A DNA stretch of 64,000 nucleotides, from assembly GCA_903831935.1 (NCBI GenBank), contig CAIKZP010000037.1:1-64000 (forward strand), written 5' to 3'. Both the position numbers and the translations under genes were made by a program. This document shows, one piece after another, positions 19,079 to 28,060 of the stretch. The stretch comes from an uncultured Bacteroidota bacterium. Lineage in GTDB: Bacteria; Bacteroidota; Bacteroidia; Chitinophagales; Chitinophagaceae. Below the pieces are notes generated by a model. The model was not told the origin of the DNA, did not search any database, and saw nothing but the letters and a program-made list of their open reading frames with translations. Within the stretch, counting starts at the first letter, position 1, and each line of letters opens with the position of its first letter.

Positions 19079-19846
19079 ATGGCAAATTCATTTGGATGGC
19101 TTCCAGATTTACCCGACCACAGAGATTTATTATATACCGCATCAATGATGGTGATGCGTACGCTACCCAAAAATGTAGATTTACGTTCTAATTGTCCTGA
19201 AGTTTATGAGCAAGGTATTTTAGGCAGTTGTACGGCTAATGCTTTAGCAGCAGCATTTCAGTTTGAACAAAAAAAGCAATCAATTCCAGATTTTATTCCT
19301 TCACGATTATTTATCTATTACAACGAAAGGGTATTGCTAAATACAATTTATTCAGACAGTGGTGCTTTTTTAAGAGACGGAATAAAAACAATGAATTTGC
19401 AAGGAGTTTGTTCTGAAAATGATTGGCCTTATAATGTGAATGATTTTACGGTTAAACCTCCAGAAGCATTGTATGAAAAAGCAGCCACCAATCAAGTGCT
19501 GAGTTATATGCGTTTAAATAATTCCAATATTGGTTTACTACAATCTTGTTTAGCACAAGGCTTTCCTTTTGTATTTGGATTTTCGGTTTATGAGAGTTTT
19601 AAATCAATCAATAAAAATGGCATCATGCCAATGCCTGCTTTTACTGAACAAAGGCTTGGAGGGCATGCAGTAATGGCGGTAGGGTATGATAATGAAAAAC
19701 AATATTTTATTGTAAGAAATTCCTGGAGTAATAATTGGGGTGACAATGGATATTTTTATATGCCATATACCTATATCACAGATGCCAATCGTGCCATTGA
19801 TTTTTGGACAATTAGATTGGTGGAAACCGGATTGGAAAAAATATAA
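19079..19846 (+). CDS. C1 (papain-like) cysteine peptidase
   Basis: Catalytic motifs GILGSCTANALAAAF, GGHAVMAVGYD, VRNSWSNNWGDNGYFYMPY. Confidence 0.85.
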   Translation: MANSFGWLPDLPDHRDLLYTASMMVMRTLPKNVDLRSNCPEVYEQGILGSCTANALAAAFQFEQKKQSIPDFIPSRLFIYYNERVLLNTIYSDSGAFLRDGIKTMNLQGVCSENDWPYNVNDFTVKPPEALYEKAATNQVLSYMRLNNSNIGLLQSCLAQGFPFVFGFSVYESFKSINKNGIMPMPAFTEQRLGGHAVMAVGYDNEKQYFIVRNSWSNNWGDNGYFYMPYTYITDANRAIDFWTIRLVETGLEKI

Positions 19847-19860
19847 AATTATAACCTACT

Positions 19861-20544
19861 TTAATCTGCAAGTTCTATTTTTCTTTTCTGTTCCATTCTT
19901 TCTGCTCTTTTAATCAGTCCGGATAATCCATAACGAAGCACAAATGGAATTGTCAACGGAATTAAGCGGCCCAACATGGGGTATGCAAATGAAACCACAA
20001 GCGATAAAATAAAAATAGTTGGCAATACCATTGTAAAGAAAAGTCCTAGCTGTATTCTTTCTTTTGAAATTACATGGGTTAATAGGCTTCTTTTAGGATT
20101 ACTAACATAAACCCATAAAAGGGCATTCATAATGGCTGTAAGGCAGATATTAATCACATAAAAGGCATAAGGTAAAAGCATATCACTTTCAGAAGCATAT
20201 TCGCCCAATAAACCTGAACTGAATGGCAATAATACTACCGAAAATAAAAAGAAGAGGTTTAGCCAAATTAGGTCATTGGTATAGTGTTCAATATAGCCAA
20301 ACACGCGGTGATGTACCGACCAGTAATAACCAACAATACAGAAGCTAATAATAAAACCTAAAAACTGCCAACCCATTTCATGTAGTTTTTCCCAAAGCAA
20401 TTTATCTTCTGGATGTGCTATTACAGGCACTTTAAATTCAATGACCAATAATGTAATAGCAATAGCAAATACGCCATCTGTAAAAAAGGATATTCTATCT
20501 AATTGAAAATGTGTTTTTGATTTATTGTGTTTAGCTTCTGCCAT
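19861..20544 (-). CDS. TMEM175-family (DUF1211) potassium channel-like membrane protein
   Basis: RISFFTDGVFAIAITLLVIEFKVP motif and multiple TM helices; start at MAEAKHNK preferred over the upstream MHRI. Confidence 0.85.
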   Translation of the reverse strand: MAEAKHNKSKTHFQLDRISFFTDGVFAIAITLLVIEFKVPVIAHPEDKLLWEKLHEMGWQFLGFIISFCIVGYYWSVHHRVFGYIEHYTNDLIWLNLFFLFSVVLLPFSSGLLGEYASESDMLLPYAFYVINICLTAIMNALLWVYVSNPKRSLLTHVISKERIQLGLFFTMVLPTIFILSLVVSFAYPMLGRLIPLTIPFVLRYGLSGLIKRAERMEQKRKIELAD

Positions 20545-22657
20545 GATACGATGCAATTTTATTAGTTATATCAACTATTATTTTATTTTTATTTTTTGTT
20601 CTTAATTTATTAGCGGTTTTTGTAAAGTAGGTATGTGATTCAAGAAAGTTTTTTTGAATCACCAGCCAATCAATTTCAGAAATAGTATTTTTTAAAGAAA
20701 TTTCTTTTAACAATAAGCCACTTATTTCTGCATAATTGTCTTTGCCTATATAATCTAGGTCTGCGTCGCAAATAATTTTTTCTAATAAATTTTTTGGACT
20801 TTGCGGAATTTTAGTAGCCATAATCATTCCGTTTATTTTTTCAATGATATCTACTGAAAATCCTAACTGTGTTAAAATTGTTTTTGCATACTCACAACCC
20901 TTTTTTTCGTGATCAACAGGGCTCCAAACAAATCCAATATCATGTAGCCATGCGGCTAATTGTAAGTACAGCAAGTCTTGTTTAGAAACTTGTTCTTTTT
21001 TTCCATAAAATTTAACTGCATCAACTACCGATTTTATATGGTGTATATTATGGTAACTAGAACTTGTTGGAATATTATTTGTTTGGAATGATTCTAGCAT
21101 TTCAAACAAGGCTAGATAGGTAATTTCAGTATTTTTTTTGTGTTGGATAGAGCGAATAGCAATTGGTTTTGTTTTACCCTTTACTTTAATTGGGGTTAGC
21201 TTTTGGCAATTGTATTTTTTCTTTTCTTTTGTGTTTTCCCAAACACTATTTGAAATAATTATTTCGCCCACTTTAGCGGCAGAACACAATCTTGATGCAA
21301 GGTTTACCGCATCGCCAATTACAGTATAATTCATTTGTTGGCTAGATCCTATATTTCCGCTAATAACTTTACCTCTATTAATGCCAATACCAATTTCAAC
21401 AGGAAGTTTTCCATTAATAATTCGGTTCTGGTTAAATGCTACTAGTTTTTCTTGCATTTCAACTGCAGTTAATAGGGCATTGTCTGCATCATTTGTGTCG
21501 GGGAGTGGGGCGCCAAAAACCACCATTAAAGCATCCCCAATAATTTTGTCTAGTGTACCATTGTATTTAAAAATCACTTCAATCATTTGGTTGAAGTAGT
21601 CGTTTAAGGTGTCTACTACTTCGTTTGGAACCATTTTTTCAGACATGGCTGTGAACCCTCTAATATCAGTAAACAGAATAGTTACTTCTTGTTCTTGACC
21701 ACCTAAATTGAGAAGGTCTTCATTAATAAGAATTTGGTCTACAATTTGTTTGGATACATATTTTTGAAAAGTAGATTTTAGTTTGTCGAGATTAGACAAA
21801 TCTTCCATGGCTATAACAGTGCCAATATGTTGTTGTTGGTCATTTAAAAGCGGAGACATGGAAATATTAACGGCTGTTTTTTTTCCATGAAAATCAAGTA
21901 TTAAATTAGATTCAGATTTAAATTCAAGTGCTGATTCTGATTCTAGTAATAAGTTAATAAGTAATTCATTTTGGTCAAATACAAAGCCATAATGGTGTCC
22001 TATAAAACTAGCCCGATCTTTATTTAAAATCTTTTCAGCCGTTAAATTTATATGATTGATTTCTCCAAATAAATTGGTAGTTATTACACCAGTAGCAATT
22101 GATTCCATGACATTGTCGTTGAACGATTTTGCCTGTTGAATTTTTTCTAATAATTGAATATTGCTATAGGCAGTGCTAGCCTGAGATGCAATTGCAGAAA
22201 TCATGCTACTATCGGAGTCGTCAAATGCCGACAAGCCTTTACGGCTTTCCTTGTCTAACAAAACAATAAAACCAATTATATCTTTTTTCTGTTGTAAAGG
22301 TGCAATGATGGCATATTTGGCATTTATTTTAGACAAATGCACATTGCTATCTATATCTAAACAAACGGTTTTGCCAATACTCTTTATATCGTAAACAAAT
22401 CCTTTTTTCTTATTAAAAATAATGGAACGTAAAGGAGTGATATTGATGTTGAAATGCGCTTCAATATTTAAAATATCAGTATTGGAATCTTCTAATAAAA
22501 TAAAACCTGCAGAAGCATTGAGTACACCACATGATTTCACTAGAATTTCTTGTAATAAATCAGGGGTGTTTTCGAATGAGTTTAAGTTATTGGTAAAATC
22601 CAATAATGTTTCTAACTCTAGGTATTTTACCTGTAACGCTTCAATACTTATTTCCAT
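20531..22657 (-). CDS. GAF-PAS-class III adenylate/guanylate cyclase with C-terminal HD domain
   Basis: Cyclase: VTILFTDIRGFTAMSE, LDKIIGDALMVVFG, NYTVIGDAVNLASRL; HD: HNIHH...AAWLHDIGFVWSPVDHEKKG...CDADLDYIG. Confidence 0.9.
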   Translation of the reverse strand: MEISIEALQVKYLELETLLDFTNNLNSFENTPDLLQEILVKSCGVLNASAGFILLEDSNTDILNIEAHFNINITPLRSIIFNKKKGFVYDIKSIGKTVCLDIDSNVHLSKINAKYAIIAPLQQKKDIIGFIVLLDKESRKGLSAFDDSDSSMISAIASQASTAYSNIQLLEKIQQAKSFNDNVMESIATGVITTNLFGEINHINLTAEKILNKDRASFIGHHYGFVFDQNELLINLLLESESALEFKSESNLILDFHGKKTAVNISMSPLLNDQQQHIGTVIAMEDLSNLDKLKSTFQKYVSKQIVDQILINEDLLNLGGQEQEVTILFTDIRGFTAMSEKMVPNEVVDTLNDYFNQMIEVIFKYNGTLDKIIGDALMVVFGAPLPDTNDADNALLTAVEMQEKLVAFNQNRIINGKLPVEIGIGINRGKVISGNIGSSQQMNYTVIGDAVNLASRLCSAAKVGEIIISNSVWENTKEKKKYNCQKLTPIKVKGKTKPIAIRSIQHKKNTEITYLALFEMLESFQTNNIPTSSSYHNIHHIKSVVDAVKFYGKKEQVSKQDLLYLQLAAWLHDIGFVWSPVDHEKKGCEYAKTILTQLGFSVDIIEKINGMIMATKIPQSPKNLLEKIICDADLDYIGKDNYAEISGLLLKEISLKNTISEIDWLVIQKNFLESHTYFTKTANKLRTKNKNKIIVDITNKIASYHGRS

Positions 22658-22659
22658 TA

Positions 22660-23001
22660 TTAAAATTCAGCCAATGCTGATTCTTCGGTTTTATATAATG
22701 ATGAATATTTAGATAAGCCCATAATATGGAATGTTTTTTCAACAATAGGAGCCATATTATAATAGCCAAGTTTTCCTTCAACCTCTTGTAATTTTTCTAT
22801 TACTTCAATTAAAATAGAAACGCCAATACTATTAACTACTTTGGTTCCAGTTAAATTTATTAGAAATTTCCTGCTACCTAAATTCATTTTTTCTATACAA
22901 ATATCATAAACTTTCTGGCCACCTTCGTTATTTAAGTATCCTTCCGTTTCTATTATTACAACCTCATTTAATTCTTTTACCAGTGTTTTAAAATCGCTCA
23001 T
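22660..23001 (-). CDS. STAS-domain anti-anti-sigma factor-like protein
   Basis: KFLINLTGTKVVNSIGVSILIEVIEKLQEVEGKLGYYN. Confidence 0.85.
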   Translation of the reverse strand: MSDFKTLVKELNEVVIIETEGYLNNEGGQKVYDICIEKMNLGSRKFLINLTGTKVVNSIGVSILIEVIEKLQEVEGKLGYYNMAPIVEKTFHIMGLSKYSSLYKTEESALAEF

Positions 23002-23002
23002 T

Positions 23003-23413
23003 TTATTTATTTTTTATCATTGTTATAGTAGTGCCAGCATTAGTTGATTCGAATTCAACAGAATCCATTAAGGCTTGAATTAACTGTAAACCCCATCCGC
23101 GTTTACGTTCGTCATTTCCAATTTTATTTTCAATTTTTGGTATTTCAACTTTTGATTTATCAAAACCAATTCCCTGGTCAATAACTTTAATTATCATTGA
23201 ATTTTCTTCAACGATAAAATGAATATAAATACTGTTTTCTGTTTTGGAATGTTCAAAAGCATTGATGCATGCTTCAATTAGGGCCATAGATATTTCTCCA
23301 CTTTGTTCTTCAGATAAATGCATGTGGTTAGCAATAATATCTGCTGTTTGAGTGGCAATTAACTCCATATTGGGTAAAATAGGGAGTTTTAATTCAACTG
23401 TTGGTGATTTCAT
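23003..23413 (-). CDS. RsbW-like serine kinase / anti-sigma factor ATPase
   Basis: MALIEACINAFEHSK (N-box), VIDQGIGFD, RGWGLQLIQALMDSVEF. Confidence 0.85.
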   Translation of the reverse strand: MKSPTVELKLPILPNMELIATQTADIIANHMHLSEEQSGEISMALIEACINAFEHSKTENSIYIHFIVEENSMIIKVIDQGIGFDKSKVEIPKIENKIGNDERKRGWGLQLIQALMDSVEFESTNAGTTITMIKNK

Positions 23414-24096
23414 ATCATTCGGTTTTTTATGATTGAGGCATCAGATATGAAGTAAAGATAAAAACAGGAAATTAATAGGAATAATTTTGTATTGTAAAAT
23501 ATGATAATATTACTTGCCTATTAATTTATATACTACACTTTTTATTGATGAAAATGAAGTATTTGAACAGATTAAAGCAAATAGCGGTAGTTGCTGCAAA
23601 TCAAATGGATGTAATAGCTGATTATCAGGAATATTATTGGTAATTATTTTCCCATTTAGGGCAGCCTCTTTGCTTAAGGGAAAGTTGTTTTTTTTCTTTT
23701 TTTATTGGGGGAGATTACTAAAAATAAAAAAAAGCAACTGCAGAATAGAAACAACAAGTTTTCTACCATGATTATCTAGCTGGTTTGCTATTTTTTTTGC
23801 TAAAAGAAATTACTAAAACAGCAGCAAAACATAGATATACTATTACGAATTGTACCATAAAAATATTTTGATAAAACTCGATATTATAGTTAAAATATCA
23901 TTTTTTAAGTAGATCAATTAATGGCTTATAATCATCAATATTCGTATAATAATTTTGTCATTAATGCTATGGATGAACCAGTTAAATTGACTTTATTTAA
24001 CTATTCTGTTAATAATATATTTATTTAAGACATATAAATGTCATAAATTCGTCAAATAGCCTGATGTTTTATTAAATTTGATTTTTTCTAGAATTG

Positions 24097-26019
24097 ATGA
24101 AATTGACAAATAAATACAATAATGATTTCCTGAAAAATGTTTTGGATAATATAAGTGATGCTATATTATTTGAATCATTTGATCATACCATTTTGTATGT
24201 CAATAAACATTTTTGCAATCTATTTAAAGTGCCAGTTAGCCCCAATGAACTAATAGGGATTGATTGTTCAAATGTGGCACAATCAGCAAAAAAATTATTT
24301 AAAGACCCAGAACGCTTTGTTAATAGGATTAATCAAGTATATCTAAACAAAGAGAATATAGTTAATGAAGAGGTTTTCTTTAAAGATGGTAGAGTGGTTT
24401 ATATGGATTATACAATAATTGATGATGTAACAGGGAAAGGCCATATGTGGACATATAAAAACATGTCTATTCTTAAAACTTCTTTAGAAACTATTACAGG
24501 ACAAAAAGAGTTCTACGAGAACTTATTAAACAATATTCCTGCCGATATTGCCATATTTAATGATAAGCACCAATATGTTTTTGTAAATAGCATTGGTGTG
24601 AAATCTACTGAATTAAGTAAATGGATTATAGGTAAAGACGATTTTGAATATGTATCATATCGTAACCGTCCAAAAAGTATTGCAGAAAGACGTCGCGCTG
24701 CTTTTGATAAAGCGAAGCTTACTCAAAAAAGTGTTGAAATGGAGGAGATCTCTATAAATGATAAAAATATTTCTACTCATATTCTTAGAAAGTTTTATCC
24801 TGTATATGAGAACGGTGAATTTTTAAGCATGATAGGCTATGGTATTGATATTACTAGTATTCGAGAGTCGGAGAAAGAAGTAATTGTAATGGATGCCTTG
24901 TTTAGTACACTTATTGAAAATACCAATGAATTGGTGATTACGGTAGATTCTTCATTGAAAATTCAATTTGCCAATGCTAAATGGATTAACAATACAGGCT
25001 TCTCTTACTATACAACATTACAGTCGAGCATTTCGAACTTCATAAGTGAAAATGAAAATAAATTCATAGAAACTTTAAATTATTTCTTTGAACATGAACA
25101 ATATAATACCAATAAAAGAGAAGTAGTAATAAATGCATTTAACAAAAACAAAATCACGCTAAAGTTCGATTTGACAAAATATTCTCAGAAAGGTTGGGAA
25201 ACTCCAAGAGTGATGATTTTCTTCACAGATATTACTGAACAAGTTAAAAACGAAACAGAGTTTAAGAAAAATCTAACAAAAGAAAAACACCTAAATGAAT
25301 TGAAAACAAATTTCATGAATATGGTGTCGCACGAATTAAGAACTCCCTTGTCTGTAATACTTTCTAACACAGAATTATTAGTTCATAAATTACAAAAAAT
25401 ACAAAACGATACAGTAAAAAAACATACAGATATGATCGTCAACCAAATTGATGGTATGATTAATTTGTTAAATGAATTTTTATTTATTAGTAAAGTGGAG
25501 TCTGGTAAAATATTAATTCAGTTAGAATCAATATCTATTGTAGAACAAATTAAAAAAATAACCAAAGAGCAATTTAATCCTTGGATAGATGGTAGAAAAG
25601 TTGCTATTAAAATAGTAAATAAACCTAGAGATGTTTATTTTGATATAAAAATGCTCGGTCATATTGTAAGTAATTTATTTAACAATGCATTTAAATATTC
25701 ATCAGGAGCGTCGAATCCTGTATTAGAAATAAAATTCTATTCAAATAAATTTGTTTTAAATTTTATTGATCAGGGAATTGGCATTAGTTTAGAAGACCAA
25801 AAAAAGTTATTTCAACCTTTTGCTAGGGGCGAAAACGTTGGCTTAATAGAAGGTACTGGATTAGGTTTGGTAATTGTAAAGTATTTTTCAGAACAACACA
25901 ATGGAGAAATAAGTATAGAAAGCCAAATAGATAAAGGAACAACCATTTCACTAACATTTCCCTATTTAATTCCAAATAAAGAAACCATAAAATCAAATAA
26001 ATCTTTAAATTTTTACTAA
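24097..26019 (+). CDS. Multi-PAS sensor histidine kinase (ATG at 24097 preferred over TTG at 24094)
   Basis: Tandem PAS; H-box MNMVSHELRTPLSVILSNTE; HATPase NNAFKYSSG, FIDQGIGISLEDQKKLFQPFARG, GTGLGLVIVKYF. Confidence 0.92.
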   Translation: MKLTNKYNNDFLKNVLDNISDAILFESFDHTILYVNKHFCNLFKVPVSPNELIGIDCSNVAQSAKKLFKDPERFVNRINQVYLNKENIVNEEVFFKDGRVVYMDYTIIDDVTGKGHMWTYKNMSILKTSLETITGQKEFYENLLNNIPADIAIFNDKHQYVFVNSIGVKSTELSKWIIGKDDFEYVSYRNRPKSIAERRRAAFDKAKLTQKSVEMEEISINDKNISTHILRKFYPVYENGEFLSMIGYGIDITSIRESEKEVIVMDALFSTLIENTNELVITVDSSLKIQFANAKWINNTGFSYYTTLQSSISNFISENENKFIETLNYFFEHEQYNTNKREVVINAFNKNKITLKFDLTKYSQKGWETPRVMIFFTDITEQVKNETEFKKNLTKEKHLNELKTNFMNMVSHELRTPLSVILSNTELLVHKLQKIQNDTVKKHTDMIVNQIDGMINLLNEFLFISKVESGKILIQLESISIVEQIKKITKEQFNPWIDGRKVAIKIVNKPRDVYFDIKMLGHIVSNLFNNAFKYSSGASNPVLEIKFYSNKFVLNFIDQGIGISLEDQKKLFQPFARGENVGLIEGTGLGLVIVKYFSEQHNGEISIESQIDKGTTISLTFPYLIPNKETIKSNKSLNFY

Positions 26020-26771
26020 TGAAACCCACAGTTTGTATTGTAGAAGATAACGACCAATTAAGAGAAGCCCTAGTTGAGTTACTCAATAGCGAGTTTGAAA
26101 TTACCGCACTTGAAAATGGCACTAGATTAATGGGCTACTTAGAAATTAAATTACCTGATTTAATTTTATTAGACATTATGCTTCCTTTCCCTTTAGATGG
26201 GTTTACTATTTTAAGGTTATTAAAAAACAATGAATTGCTTTCTGCTATACCAGTCATTTTAATGTCGGCTATCAATAGCGAAGATAAAATTACAGAGGGA
26301 TTAGAACTGGGCGCCAATGATTATGTGGTAAAACCATTCAAGTCAACAAATCTATTCTTAAAAATAAAGAACCAAATTTCTTTACATAAAGGGAAAGAGG
26401 CGGCTATTGAAAAAAGTAAGCTTCAAAAAGCAAATCATTTTATTGAATCGCCATCTAATGGATTTAAGAAAAAGTTCGATGCAATTATGGATGAAATTTC
26501 AGACAATACCAATATTAGTATTGAAGAGATATCAGCAAAAATGCTAATGAGCGTTTCTACCTTCGAAAGATGGATGAAAAAAATATATGGCACTAGTCCG
26601 CGTAAATATATTCTTTCATACAAGTTGTCTAAAGCAGAAATTATGTTAAGGCAAAATTTAGGATCAGTAAAAGATATTGCCTATTTATTAGGATTTAATT
26701 CAGTCTCATATTTCTGTTCAAGTTTTAAGGAAAAATATGGTAAGAGTCCTTTGAATTACATTAAAAACTAA
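26019..26771 (+). CDS. Response regulator, receiver plus AraC-type HTH
   Basis: VCIVEDNDQLREAL, LPDLILLDIMLP, GANDYVVKPF; C-terminal tandem HTH GSVKDIAYLLGFNSVSYFCSSFKEKYGKSPLNYIKN. Confidence 0.93.
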   Translation: MKPTVCIVEDNDQLREALVELLNSEFEITALENGTRLMGYLEIKLPDLILLDIMLPFPLDGFTILRLLKNNELLSAIPVILMSAINSEDKITEGLELGANDYVVKPFKSTNLFLKIKNQISLHKGKEAAIEKSKLQKANHFIESPSNGFKKKFDAIMDEISDNTNISIEEISAKMLMSVSTFERWMKKIYGTSPRKYILSYKLSKAEIMLRQNLGSVKDIAYLLGFNSVSYFCSSFKEKYGKSPLNYIKN

Positions 26772-26785
26772 TTACACGTTTATTT

Positions 26786-27631
26786 ATGTATAATAGTTTT
26801 TTTAAGTTAAAACGTAATAGAACCTTATGGTTAATTGGTATTATTATCATTTTAATTACTGTCAATTTATTTGTTGTTCAAGTTTTATTGCATAAAAAAA
26901 ACGACAATTCAATTGCCATTAATTTAATGGGCAGGCAACTATTATATAGTCATAATATTTCTAATTATTTCTTTTCTCTTGAAAATAAAGATGTCTCTTT
27001 TAAAACAGACATTACTAATGACTTTAAAGTTTGGAAACAAATACACTATGCTTTTTTAAATGGAGATGCAGATTTGGGTATTCATTCTTTAATTAATTTG
27101 AATTTAAAATCTGAATTAGAAAAGCTTACTATTAATGTAACAAACATTGAACAAATTATCAATTCAAATAAACCCATAGATCATAATATAATTAAATCAG
27201 TTATTCAAAATCAATATAGTTATGCAGAAAAGATGCATTATATTTTGAGTGAAATGTATCTTGATTCTGAATCTAGATATAAGACTATTAACTATATAGA
27301 TATATTTTTTGCTCTTTTTTCAATTGTAGGAATTATATTAATATTCTTTTTAGCATACCTTCCTGTTGAAAAAAAGATTGATGAATCATATAAAAATTAC
27401 ATTAAAAAACTTGAAGAAATAGCTTGGGACCAATCTCATTTAATTCGGGCCCCTGTTTCTAATTTACTTGGCCTTACTAGATTCTTGAAAAAGAAATCAA
27501 CAACTATTAATGATCCAGAATTATTGAAATTAATATTAATTATTGAGCAAGAAGCTCAGCATATAGACAAGGAAGTGCATGCAGTTGTGAGTAAAACGAT
27601 TGTTTCAAGTAATGATGTAGATATTCATTAA
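26786..27631 (+). CDS. Two-TM protein with PilJ-type-like extracytoplasmic region and isolated HisKA/DHp-like domain
   Basis: TM1 LWLIGIIIILITVNLFVVQVLL, NLMGRQLLYSHNISNYF, TM2 IDIFFALFSIVGIILIFFLAYLP, H-box EEIAWDQSHLIRAPVSNLLGLTRFLKKK; no N/G boxes. Confidence 0.7.
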   Translation: MYNSFFKLKRNRTLWLIGIIIILITVNLFVVQVLLHKKNDNSIAINLMGRQLLYSHNISNYFFSLENKDVSFKTDITNDFKVWKQIHYAFLNGDADLGIHSLINLNLKSELEKLTINVTNIEQIINSNKPIDHNIIKSVIQNQYSYAEKMHYILSEMYLDSESRYKTINYIDIFFALFSIVGIILIFFLAYLPVEKKIDESYKNYIKKLEEIAWDQSHLIRAPVSNLLGLTRFLKKKSTTINDPELLKLILIIEQEAQHIDKEVHAVVSKTIVSSNDVDIH

Positions 27632-27650
27632 AAATTCTGAATGTAAATAA

Positions 27651-28058
27651 TCAACCTAAATTGCCCAAAGATTCAATTTTACTGATTGCAATAACAAAGT
27701 CTTCAATTTCAGCAGGTTTTATTAAGTAATTACTTGCTTTTAACTCATTTGCCATTATTTTATCGGCAGGAGAACTAGAAGTGGTTAGTATTATTACAGG
27801 AATGTGGCTGAGTGTGTTAGCGTTTTTAATATGTTCTAATACTGCAAATCCATTTATTTTTGGAAGATTGATATCTAATAAAACTAGGTCTGGTAAATCT
27901 TGGTTATTAAAGGAAGAACTATCTAATAGGGTAATTGCTTCTAATCCATCCCTTGCAATACTTATTTTTTTAGACAGATTAGTTTCTTCTAAAGTTTCAG
28001 TTGTTAAAAGAATATCTCCTTCATTATCTTCAACGAGTAAAATATGCAATGGGTTCAT
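27651..28058 (-). CDS. Single-domain response regulator receiver
   Basis: ILLVEDNEGDILLTTETLEE, LPDLVLLDINLPKINGF, VIILTTSSSPADK; Rcp1-like receiver. Confidence 0.92.
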   Translation of the reverse strand: MNPLHILLVEDNEGDILLTTETLEETNLSKKISIARDGLEAITLLDSSSFNNQDLPDLVLLDINLPKINGFAVLEHIKNANTLSHIPVIILTTSSSPADKIMANELKASNYLIKPAEIEDFVIAISKIESLGNLG

Positions 28059-28060
28059 TT

